A DNA stretch of 64,000 nt from contig OZ026850.1 in NCBI GenBank assembly GCA_964023205.1, forward strand, positions 3,742,368 through 3,806,367, given 5' to 3'. Below the pieces are notes generated by a model. It saw only the letters and a program-made list of their open reading frames with translations, was not told the DNA's origin and did no database searches. Source of the DNA: Lutraria lutraria. Taxonomy: Eukaryota > Mollusca > Bivalvia > Venerida > Mactridae. Positions 51,547 to 62,105 of the stretch are shown here, one piece after another. The position numbers were made by a program, and so were the translations under genes. Position 1 is the first letter of the stretch. Each line of letters starts with the position of its first letter.

Positions 51547-52532
51547 TGTTGCAGTTATAATGTATAATGTAGCAGACGACTGACAGCGCGAACGCGTAAG
51601 AATACCGGATGTTGACACTTAGCGGTGCCATTTTTATCTCCATTTGAAGAGTAGCTCGTAAGTCAAAATTTAACTTAAGAACGGTTGTTGAAACGCACCT
51701 AGGACGAATCCTAGGATGATCCTAGGAACGTTCCTAAGTCAGTTATCCTAAGAATTTTAATGAAACGCACTCCAGGTCTATAGCTTAATATCATTCGTAT
51801 TTTTCTATTTTGTGATGGAAATAAATATCTGCAACAGTTACTGAAGGTTGTAATGGATTTGGAAGTAATTTCATTTATAATCACTGACCTACAAGACGTG
51901 CGACATAGTGCAACATTTCTGGTTACTCGATCGACCCTAATTTATTTTATCCCGCGACCCTAGACATTTTCATGATTTTATCCGAGGAATGGAAAATCCT
52001 CTTTCTCCTTTTTACCTTCCCATATGCTTTCAAAAGTCAAATAAAGTCCATATATCTACTAACCGACTTTTATTAAGAAAAGAAAAACAAGGTGTTTATA
52101 TGCAGAATAGAATCAAATTACTATTTGACTGTGTATACAATAACATAATTATTACTAGGATTCTTGAATTTTGTCTTTTCATGATATCCGCATTTTCAAA
52201 ATTAATTTTACTGATGAAACAAATTAATGTCAATATCATATACGTTTCTGTCCATTTTAACGACGTCCATAATAGTTGGGACATGCTCAAGTCTTATCAG
52301 AGATCCAAAAGTAATACGCGTACAGTGAAATATCGATTTTTGGATCAATTAAGATAACAGATTTTATCTGTTACGCGTGACTGATTTTATTATTTTATGA
52401 CCCCCTAATAAAGTCAGCATAACGCAAGCAAGGAGGGTAACAATAGGTAGACTGCATATAAACCCCGGAATTGTAGTTGTTTCCCTTGAAAATTGATCAG
52501 ATACTCGATAAGGCCATGTCCGCCAAAGTTGG

Positions 52533-54356
52533 ACATGATAGTTTTTAAAAATACGATAGTGGTTTTGGAAACATTTTACTTGCTATAAAGTATGCCCGTG
52601 AGGTAAACACACCGGATTCCTGTTATAGAAGAACAAACAGAAGCTATTACGACCGATAAATTTATGCTTTATATGGGACTTTTAAAGTCCCATTACCTTT
52701 TTGATATAGAAAAATATTTGCAAAAAACAAAAAATTGCTGATATCATCCCAAGATAATTATTACTGACGAAACGAGCACTTTTTCATCTTAAAACACTCA
52801 TTTCACAGTGATTTTTGTTTTTGTGAACTTGAAATATGTAGAGCGCGTGACGTCACGTTTCGACGTGTGCATAACTTGACAGCGGTAAAACACAGCTGTT
52901 CTATAAATAGTATTTATTTCAATGATATTGAAAAAAATACGATATTGGTTTTGGAAACATTTTTTCTTGCTATAAAGTTAAACAAAGATAAATTTATGTA
53001 TTAGTTATCGTTCATATTTTGAATTTCATAGGATATATCACAAGCGACGCGAAGCGGAGCGCAGTGATATGTCGCATAAAATTCATAATATGAACGATGT
53101 TTCTCCTAATTTCTGTCACGTACGCATGTTTTCTCTCGACAAAAACTGTCAATCAATAATATAGATGTAGTTTGACACCGCCCACAAAGTACCTCAATTC
53201 AGAGGGAAATTAAAAGGAAAGCATTCAGTGTGCTTTATATGCGTCAATAAGAGCCAACATTTTACTGTAACAATGGATTTTCACATAGCTTTCGACGAAA
53301 TTCTAGATCTATGATTGTTTTATTCTTGATAAACTGGTATTGTCTTAATTATTATATGAACAATCAATACCCAGAAATGCATGATATTTCTTACTGTTTG
53401 ACCATTCTTTCAATTTGGACCATTAGGCCTATGCACCGTTTTTACAGTTTTCGGCCGTTCTGTTTCTTGCCAAACTTCTTGGATTCTTGCACATGTTTAA
53501 GTTCGAGTCCGGCTTAGAGCGGGAAACCTTGCAAGTGTGGTATCTTGTACCGGCCCAGATGGGTATACACCTTACAATTGATCTCTGAGATCAAATCCAT
53601 TCCATTATCAACGTATTACTGTTGAATATAAGGTGCTGGTTGATTTATAAAATGCATATTCATGTTGATTATTCATGTATCTACATGTATGTATGAGTAA
53701 TTGTCTGATCATAATTAATTTAGAAATATAAACAGACAAGTTGTGCAATTTGATGGAAACAATTTTATAACCATGAAACCTGGTACTATTCGTACCAAGG
53801 AACGTTGGTAACTGAAATTCTGTTGTAAACGGGCATTAAATCCAACAAAAATAACGAAAACCATGGAAAATTCGTATGCTATACGACCTGGTTCAACAAA
53901 CGCTACCGAATCTCCTACGAAGCCTATGAGCAGTTTAAACGCCGCCTACTTTATTGCACGGTTAGAGATGACGTAATAAAACTGATGCAATTTGCACCGC
54001 CCTATTCAGCGTTTGGTCACGTAGCACATAAACTCGGACTTATTTTCTCCATATCAGGGTTCCGGCACATTTTATGCGATATATTTTTCAAATTTCAAAT
54101 GAAATGCGGACATTTCATTGGTCGAGAAATTAGGACAAACTGTAAAAGATTTTGCGACTTTAATATATACTCTTTAATTGATTAACCACACCGACCAATC
54201 GTCCAATTTTTTTCATGATATATACATGTACATGTATATCTATGTGAACATTGTAATTGTATAACTGTTTAAAACTCAGTAGTATTATATTTTTGCTTGT
54301 TTTGTCAATGCTGTAGTCGATCAGTAGGGCTTGAATACGTTATAAATTAATTTTAG
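52533..54356. other. Region upstream of the HypX-like gene
   Basis: Contains a direct repeat of about 50 bp (52548-52598 and 52934-52982, word ggttttggaaacatttt), the gtgacgtcac repeat at 52683-52910, a hairpin at 53007-53099, and a box-B-like word (aagttcgagtccggct, near 53500) that may be a SINE remnant. A frame at 53863 with a good start context (ccATGG) encodes 37 codons, but no donor joins it in phase to the exon at 54357. The promoter is probably here but was not located. Confidence 0.5.
53007..53099. repeat. Imperfect hairpin, ~35-bp arms
   Basis: The left arm starts atcgttcatattttgaattt. The right arm ends with its near-inverse, attcataatatgaacgat. The loop is unusually G+C-rich (agcgacgcgaagcggagcgc). 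Its form fits a small foldback element. Confidence 0.85.
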
Positions 54357-54377
54357 GGTCGAGTCACCAACGAAAAG

Positions 54378-57300
54378 ATGTACAGAAAAGTGATTTCGGT
54401 GCCTAAGCCGAATCAAATTCCGTTGAAACTGAATGAAAACTTACGTGTGTTGCTTATTAGCGAACAAATAAATTCGCTGACGAGAAGGGTTAAAAATGCG
54501 TTGCACGAAAAGGTAATATTTCAATTGATTTAAACCATAACTTGACTTACATACGAGTACACTCATGGATTTGCAACTGCTGAAAATAGCTAAAACGATA
54601 TACAGATACGATCCAACAATCCATTGCGATACACTAGATTATATCCGATTGAATCGGATGCTTATGTAATTTATATTATGTACTAAAAACTCCGGCAGTT
54701 GGGCACGGGAAATTTGTTGTGGTGCAACAAGCTTCAGAAAGAAACCATTGCCAGCTTTCAGGGCTTATCAGTTGTTGGCTTATCGGGAAAGTTGCCCCAT
54801 TGAAAATCGATTTTTTTTGCAATATCGATGACATGGCCGTGACAGGTGCTCAATATAGAGTTATAGAGGAGGTATTTACATGTATTTAACTTGTTATAAC
54901 TTTATTCATAATAAAGGCACAACATTTTCCCTGTTATGAGCACAATTTTGCATCTTTCTTCTTTACAGTGATATAAATTTTAATTATGTTATATATTATC
55001 TTCTTGCTTCCCTGGTCGTTACAAAATTGTCACTGTCGGTCTAGATTTATTATATGAACAAAGAAAGAAATTTCTAAAATTAAGCAAAAGTGGGAATTTC
55101 AAACACCTAGAAAGACATTTTGTAGTATAAGCACAACATTTTCTCAGTTATGTACACAATTCTTCACCATTTTTCTTTATAATGATATAAATTTCTATTA
55201 TGTTGTATTTTATCTTCTTGCTTCCCTGATCGTTACAAAATTATGCCTGTCGGTCCAGATTTATAAAAACATTGTGTATTAACATATATATTACAAGGAA
55301 ATTCTTAAAGCTATGCAAGATGGCGGAATTCAAACACCGAGAAAGTCATTTTGCAATATAAGTACAATATTTTTCCAGTTAGGTGCACAATCGTGCATCT
55401 TTCTTATTTATAATGATATAAATTTCAATTATGTTGTATTTTATTTTCTTGCTTCTCTGATCTTTACAAAATTATCCCTGTCGGTCCAGATTATAAATAC
55501 AATGTACATGTACATTGTGAATAAATTAACATATATTACAAAGAAATTCCTAAAACTAGGCAAAATAGCGGATATTCAACCACCAAGAAAGTCATGTTGT
55601 AATTTTAGTATCACATTTCCCAGTTACGTGCAAAAAACTAGATTCTTTTTCTGATTCATGAGCATAAAATCCCATTAACTCACGTCGCTTTCCTGGGTTT
55701 TGATTACTTCTATATATTATTACGGAAGTTGCGAATCCATGAGTGTATTATAAGTCCTTGATCTTGACGTCACGTCCGGTTGGACAAAACAAACTTTTTA
55801 CGCTGTGAGGAAATATGAAGAAAAAATATTTAATGTTACTAATGCTTATCTAATGAAAACAAAAATACGTCAAATAAGTTGATAGTATATATTTCTTGAC
55901 ATATTTGTGCTTTTTATCATGGATTCTGAAGATAAAACGACAGTTCAGTCGTTAAACGGAACTGAAAATTCAAAAGCTACTCCGGAAGCAACGCTGCATA
56001 GTGCAAATAACGTAGAAAAGAGATGTTTTGAACTTAATAAGATGAAATCATTGAAAAAGAAGTTAGATTCTACAAATAGGGAACATATCAAGATTACAGA
56101 GACTGGTGGAGGTTTAAAGTTAGAAATGAATACTGCGGAATAAGAATTCTTCAAGTATGCCACAGAATCGTTTTATGCATCGGAACTTTTAGATTGCAAG
56201 GTAACTAAAATTCCCGTCCTTGATTCTAAAGGTGCCTTAGTGGAAACTAAGTACAAATGAACTAGTGGCCGTAAATGCATTTACACGCTTAATCTATATC
56301 ACACCAAAAGCTCATGCTAAACAAATAAAAGATTTAATGACACTGATCTGTAACTGACGTAAATACTGGTCATTCATCAGAGGTTACAAAATGTGAAAAT
56401 GTCATTGAAAACCTATAACGATCCATCTTTGAAATGACACAAGCTGTATTAAATGAAACCAATGACGTGAAATCTACTCTACGTGACCATATTAAACATT
56501 CCAACATGAAAATAGATCAAACTAGAGATGAAATAACAAGCATTAAGAAATATTCCTACACGTTAACGAAAGATACAAATGAGAAAATTGAAACATTAGT
56601 AATGAGTACCCATAGTGGCGAAGAAATAAACATTAAATTCAATGACAAGTTGCAAAGAAGAATCCAATCAATCATTGACACTCTTAAGTAGTATTAAATC
56701 AAACACTGTTTCGTCTTCAAAACCTCAAAATGAACCCGTCAGTCATGTCATAAATAAAACAAATGTGGACGACCGTGAATCTCCATTATATACACCAACT
56801 ACAAGTTTTCCTCAAAATACACGCGGACAGCTGCATAGTATACCACATACAAATACATCAGATAAAAGTAGACATCACCAGGTTACTAGTGCCCAACATC
56901 CAACGAAAACCTTGATCATAGGTGACTCCATTGTGAAAGGAATACAAAGAAAGGGTCTACAGAAAAATATCGACGTCCTTACTTTGAAAGGAGCTTGTTT
57001 AAAGGACATTCTGGCTAAACTCAGCAGTATGCATCTTGATAAGTATTCTATGTACAATAAAGTGGTGTTATATGCAGGGGGAAATGATGGAGCCAACCAG
57101 CATTCACTGCATACCGTATATAAAGAGTTGAGAAAAATTGTTTCACTTCTTCATCACCATGATTGCTATGTACATGTATATCTTTGCACACCTTCGCCTC
57201 GTATGGATGTAGATGTTATTCCATTCAATGACATGGTGATACAACTAGCAAGAGATTTTAACTTCAACATCATCGATGTACACAGAGCATATATCTGCGG

Positions 57301-60300
57301 AGATGGTAGCATGGTACGGGAATACTACCATAGAGACAACATCCATTTCAATCCACGTGGATCTACGCGTTTAGTTCATTGCATAAACTCTATACAACTT
57401 CTATAGTTAAAAGACGGACCTCACAACTGAATACTGATTCTCAACAATACGTAGAAAGACATCAAATGACCTCAAACATGAATGATAATCTCTTTGGACC
57501 CTACTCTGTCTTCCTAAAATCTAAGTGCTTGATCTATGGTGGCTGATTTATGCCATGTCGTATTTTCGCTTTTTCGCCACAACAAAGCGAAAATGCGAAA
57601 AAGCGAAAATACGACAAAGTCAACTTTGTCGTATCTTTGCATTGTTGCATTTTCGCATTGTCGTGGCGAAAAAGCGAAAATACGACAGATGAAGGGCGAC
57701 AATACGACACCAAAGATGTGTCGTGTTTTCGCCTAACATCTGTCGTATCTTTGCTTTTTCGTGGCGAAAATGCAACCATGCGAAAACACGACAAAGTCTT
57801 GACTATGAGATTTGTACATGATACACATGTGCATGTATTACTTTTATTACTTGTAGGTAAAGAGTCATGTAGTAGAAACAAGCGATTCTAAAGAGATGCT
57901 TTCTAGTGTGCAAGAATTTCAACCAGATGTTATAGTTTGTCCTTTCATGAAAGCAAGAATACCTGAAGAATTGCTTAGCAACCCTTCAAGACCGTGTTTG
58001 ATTGTGCATCCCGGTATCGTTGGAGACCGTGGTGCGTGCTCTTTAGACTGGGTGATTCTAAATAAAGAACGCTATTGGGGAGTTACCGTTCTGGAAGCCT
58101 CGCCCATTTTTGACGGCGGTGATGTTTGGTCTACAGAGAATTTCCAAGTTCCGGAAAACAGCATCAAAAGTTCATTGTACAATGGCAGTGTGTCTGATGC
58201 CGCCGTACGATGCGTTATTGATTCGTTGTCCAGATTCTGTCAGTCTGTACCACCAACTGCACTGGAAAATCTTGAAGTTTCCGGTAATTTTGTTCGAAAT
58301 ATGAAGCACTCTGACAGACGCATTGACTGGAGTCGTAGTTCAGATGAAATATCAACACAAGTGCGCATGTCTGATACAAGACCCGGGGCTATTGGGAGGA
58401 TTGAGTTTGCGAAATTTCAAGGAGAATGCAGGATGTATGATGCGCATGTTGAAACTGGTGAGAAATCTAAACAAGTAGCAGATCTATTGAAGAAAGCTAA
58501 ACCCGGAGACTTTGTGGCGCAAAGAAATAAATCTATTCTCATAAAGTCTGGGGACAATAACGGTGTATGGATTGGACAAATGAAAAAGGTAAACTGTGCC
58601 TTCGTTAACCTTGTGCAAACAGTCTAGAGACTTTTGATTCAATTTTAAACTTCATTTAAAGGAACTGAACTACAGGTTGATATCTGAAGACCATATCAAT
58701 GAAAATGTAAGCTAATTCTACTGGAAAACTTGACTCAAAACTTGGCTACCAAGACACGAAATTTCATTCCATTGCAAGTGCATCTGTCTGTCTTTATCTC
58801 TCTGAATAAGGACTTCCTCCAACAAAACATTGTTTAATTTTCCCCGAGTTGGTTTTCTCTGACAAGTTTGGTTGTATTTCCTATAAAATGTTAAGCGATG
58901 ATAATTCTTCTTTTCAGATGACTAAAGGACCGGCCATCAAACTTCCATCGTTAGATTTTTTCAACAATATTCTTAAAGCCCCAGTAACCGTTCCAGCAAT
59001 TGAAGAGCCTTGTGATAATGAAGATGTATTTGTCACAAAAAAGGGACAAACTGCTTTCGTTTACTTCGATTTTTACAATGGGGCGATGGATCGCCAGCAA
59101 GGTATACGGCTGAAAAAGACACTGGATCGGGTGAATACAATGAATGATGTCAAGGTTGTTGCATTAATGGGTGGCGACAGATTCTTTTCAACAGGTAGGT
59201 TCAAATGGATGTAATCGAATCAATTTACGCAAGCAACCTTAGAGGGATGCGAAGAAATGATTGGCATAGTCCACTGAAATTCAACTATTTATATTGTATT
59301 TTATAACTTTTTATTAAAAAATCGTGCCACTGTGTCTAAATTATCGTACAGTGCAACTTCTCCAAAGCAACACCCTTTAGGAGTAGCAGATTTATGTTGT
59401 TTATGAGAGGTTGTTGCTCTAGAGAGATTGAATTAATTAATAGTTTAATCGTGCAGAGGGAAAATGAACACTGTTTTTCAAAGGAGATTGTTGACCTAGA
59501 GATGTGCTTTCAGCTTCTCACGAGTGTTATTTCGTTTTTTAAGCTTCGTACGTATCTTACAATAATACATGTGACAATTCCATTCAGGTTAATGCCATGT
59601 CAGAACATTTACATATTAATTATATTCTAGTTTATTACATGTTTATAAAAAATGAGAATATAACTACCGGTATGTCCCTATGATAACATGTACAGTAAAG
59701 CTGGGCATAGTCCAACTTACATGTATTTCCATTGTGATCCTAGAAGTATAAAACAGGCAAACATATCCTAACATAAATGTATATAATTATCGTACATATC
59801 CTTCGACCTATGTGGTTTGGGGAGTTACATAATGTAAAACTCTTTCTTTGACCTTTAGTATTGCTATTTTTTCAACCAGGAATTAACTTGTGCGTGATTG
59901 AAGGAAGTTCGAACAAACAAGTAGAAGCATGGGCAAATATAAACGCAATTAATGACGTCATACAGACCTTCGTCAATATGACTAACAAGACAACAGTTGC
60001 AGTTCTCCGTGACAACGCTGGTGCAGGCGGCGCCATGATGGCAGCGGCTTGTGATCTCGCAGTGTCTCACGAGGTAACGTTAACACCCGGTTTTTAGCAT
60101 AATTGTTTAGCGATTGATATTTTCTTGTAAATTGGTCGCCATTTTAAATTTTGGTTCGTTTACGGTTGAGTAAGCCCGTTTTATGATCATCCGTTTCTTA
60201 TGCGAACCGATTTTGACATTCGTTCTTTGTTCATATAAGCACAATCGTGCTTTTTGCGCACAGTGATTTTCACAGTCATACTATTCTTATACAAACGGTT

Positions 60301-62105
60301 TCAACAAGTCTGAAAGGTGGATTTTGAAAGATGGAAGAGGCGGTAGGTATTAACTGAACGAAAAATTTGTCCGGAGTTGTCGTTCCTTACCATTCACATA
60401 CATGACTGTGTCACAACGTAAAAGAAAGACAACTCTGGATAGAAAGTGTTGCCGAACCGTAGATCATTGTCTAGAAATGAGTCCAAGACCTGTGAGCTCG
60501 TAGATTTTTCATGATATTTTTTCAGGGTGCATTTCTCATACCTTCCTACAAAACAATGCATTTGTACGGGTCAGAATATTGGTCATATTTTCTACCTAAA
60601 AGAGTTGGACTGGACATAGCAAAGCGCTTAGTTGAAAATACGACCCCGATTTCCGCCAAAGAAGCGAAGTCAATTGGCTTAATCGATGAAGTTATTTTCA
60701 CGTAATGTATAGAAAGAATTAATTAATACATTGTGGGTCATTTTTTGCTAAAGGTGCTACGTCATTTGCAAGTGTATTTGAATCTGATAACAGACCAAAA
60801 CCTCCTGCACCCAATTGTCGGAATACTGGTAAATTTTAACCACTGGGTTAAATTTGAGGTTGGGTTTAAATTGAGAATGAAGTTTGGTACAGCGATTGTA
60901 TAAACTTTGGTTAAATTTGGTAAGAATCATTTCCAGTGAGACACTCATGTGTATGATATTGGTTAATGTATCTGGCTTGGATGTCAGGTCAAATCAAGTT
61001 TCACCAAGTTATAGATTTAAAAACTAAACCATAATTATTTACTAAAATAAACCCACTGTATAAAGTGCATTGCAAGTAATTTGAATAAAACACCATTTTT
61101 GATCGTTCGGTTAGAATGTTTTGTTGCTTGGTATTAAAGTATGAGAAATAACGTTAAATATAATTTTACGTTATTTTACCGATTATAACCAAGCCAGATA
61201 CCTTAAAAAGTGGTCAAGATCCTCCGTTTATTTACTTGTCTGAATTGTTGGGACATCCAGCATTTGGTACAAGCAGAGCAGCCATCTTACCACTGGTTAA
61301 CTTTTTGTTAACTTTTTATCCAAACCAAAAATTTAACCAATTGTTTAGATTTAACCAATGTTTATACAATTGGGCGCTGGTAGTTAAACTAACATTAATT
61401 TGAGCATCATACTGCAATATAATTTTGACAAGCCCAGCAAAGATAATTGTGTCTATGCCTAGGGTTACCTGACCGATCCTTATTTTGGCACCAGTCTTAA
61501 ATCTTCAAGCAGCATAATCGGAAGTCCGAATATATTTGAGGACGAATAGTACCTCCAAAGTATGAAAGGCATGTTTAGAAAAAAATAGACACACTTTTGC
61601 GACCTGCCTACCTTACCTTTTCGGCCGGTCGGGTGGCAATAAAAACAAGTACAGTACAACCTCGTCATAACGGCCCTCTCTTGAGCAACAAAATATCTTC
61701 AACCTCTCTAGAGCAACAACCTTTCAATAACAATATAATTTTGTTAGTCCTAAAGGATGTTGCTTTGTAGAGGTTGTACTGTATTCTTTGTGGTCGTATC
61801 CTGTAGCAATCAAATATAAAAAGTAATACGAATGTACATTATAACACAGTGACACTATATTACAGATAATTACTACACTTTATTGCAGAGACAAAATAGA
61901 TTTCATTGGCGAAATCTCCACTTACCTTGAAAAGGTTATCAAAGACGGTGAAGCCGACAGAATCATCCGAAGAAAACGCATTGAACGTGACGCCTACTGG
62001 CGCCAATTACTACAAGCCCACAGAAGCTATGAACTGACACAGATGCGAATTAACTTCCGCTCTTCTGAATTCTTAACAGCCATGAATAACTTCGTGTACC
62101 ATTAA
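54378..62105 (+). CDS. hoxX: HypX/HoxX-like protein: formyltransferase plus enoyl-CoA-hydratase-like domains (6 exons, 576 aa)
   Basis: Exons: 54378-54512, 57857-58588, 58918-59194, 59880-60073, 60526-60701, 61889-62105, with GT-AG borders and matching phases. Bacterial HypX takes formyl from 10-formyl-THF to CoA and decarbonylates formyl-CoA to CO, a ligand of [NiFe]-hydrogenase. The N-terminal half is formyltransferase-like: LRVLLISEQINSLTRRV (from about residue 24), DVIVCPFMKARIPEE, CLIVHPGIVGDRGACSLDW (His96, Asp109), and FDGGDVW (Asp131). The C-terminal half is crotonase-like: GGDRFFSTGINLCVIE, NAGAGGAMMAAACDLA, and the HypX hallmark LYGSEYWSYFLPKRVG (Tyr460, Glu463), ending ELTQMRINF. 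Length matches bacterial HypX (about 550-600 aa). The start at 54378 is the only in-frame ATG after a stop ending at 54356. It adds ~23 basic-leaning residues before the domain, perhaps a targeting peptide. The biochemical role in an animal is unknown to me. Confidence 0.92.
54560..55745. mobile_element. TA-flanked TIR element, 1186 bp, with internal ~220-bp tandem repeats
   Basis: Ends cactcatggatttgcaac and gttgcgaatccatgagtg are inverted with one mismatch and flanked by TA on both sides. Inside, three to four copies of a unit of roughly 215-240 bp recur, with words such as cacaacattttccc and cttcttgcttccctg. The right part resembles 16675-16790 in a CtIP intron. It lies in intron 1 of the HypX-like gene and does not code. 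Confidence 0.8.
55907..57406 (+). pseudogene. Decayed mobile-element ORF with SGNH/GDSL-hydrolase domain
   Basis: Three frames are needed to follow it. 55907-56143 is charged and helix-rich, 56434-56691 is coiled-coil-like, and 56642-57406 ends in a complete-looking SGNH hydrolase fold. That fold has block I KTLIIGDSIVKGI (the nucleophile Ser of GDS), block III LYAGGNDG, and block V DNIHFNPRGS (catalytic Asp and His). Hydrolase domains of this type occur in first ORFs of some LINEs and in repeat-derived gene families of bivalves; which one applies here is not decided by the sequence. Frameshifts and stops in the N-terminal half mark it as broken. It lies inside intron 1 of the HypX-like gene in the same orientation. 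Confidence 0.75.
57557..57796. repeat. Cluster of inverted 'gtcgtattttcgc' motifs
   Basis: At least eight copies of gtcgtattttcgc or its complement gcgaaaatacgac alternate over 240 bases. The stretch 57557-57580 is a perfect 24-bp inverted repeat of 57663-57686, and a smaller perfect pair meets at acgacaaagt/actttgtcgt (57611-57632). The cluster ends about 60 bases before exon 2 of the HypX-like gene. Apparent ORFs here on both strands are artefacts of the repeats. Confidence 0.9.
59347..59508. mobile_element. MITE-like element, 'tacagtacaacctc' family (degenerate)
   Basis: Starts tacagtgcaacttctccaaa and contains 'gagaggttgttgctctagag'. The right terminus is lost. It lies in intron 3 of the HypX-like gene. 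Confidence 0.65.
61650..61783. mobile_element. MITE, 'tacagtacaacctc' family, best-preserved copy
   Basis: Perfect 14-bp inverted ends tacagtacaacctc and gaggttgtactgta enclose 'ctctagagcaacaaccttt' and 'aaggatgttgctttgtag'. It sits in the last intron of the HypX-like gene, about 100 bases before the final exon. Confidence 0.85.

Larger units (their letters stand above)
46253..51772. mobile_element. PIF/Harbinger-type DNA transposon, 5.5 kb, CAG target duplication
   Basis: Perfect inverted ends gagtgcgtttcattaaaatt (and its complement) are flanked by CAG at 46250-46252 and 51773-51775. The 3-bp duplication, the two divergent gene modules and the proteins fit PIF/Harbinger: a transposase N-terminus on the plus strand near the left end, and a Myb/SANT protein gene on the minus strand near the right end. 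The catalytic DDE region is missing, so the element is not autonomous. The interior has repeats at 48415-48610 and 50205-50765. Confidence 0.88.
44815..52532 (-). mobile_element. TIR element 'CCAACTTT', copy 2 (inverted, about 2.2 kb net)
   Basis: Ends are ccaactttcgcggacatg and catgtccgccaaagttgg. It is the reverse complement of copy 1 at 23582-29927. It is interrupted once, by the PIF/Harbinger element at 46253-51772. The homologous blocks are 44815-46249 and 51776-52532. It has no transposase of its own. Confidence 0.8.

Noticed and set aside
53863..53976. Small ORF with a strong start context upstream of the HypX-like gene, considered as its first exon
   Set aside because: No GT donor within it joins the exon at 54357 in the required phase, and it ends in TAA without similarity to HypX.
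57514..57891. Several ORFs on both strands with repeated C/F/R/S-rich peptides
   Set aside because: They arise from the inverted gtcgtattttcgc cluster. The true exon begins at 57857 in another context.
54378..62105. HypX-like gene as bacterial contamination of the assembly
   Set aside because: It has five GT-AG introns, one filled with the same transposon families seen elsewhere in the window, and host-like base composition.
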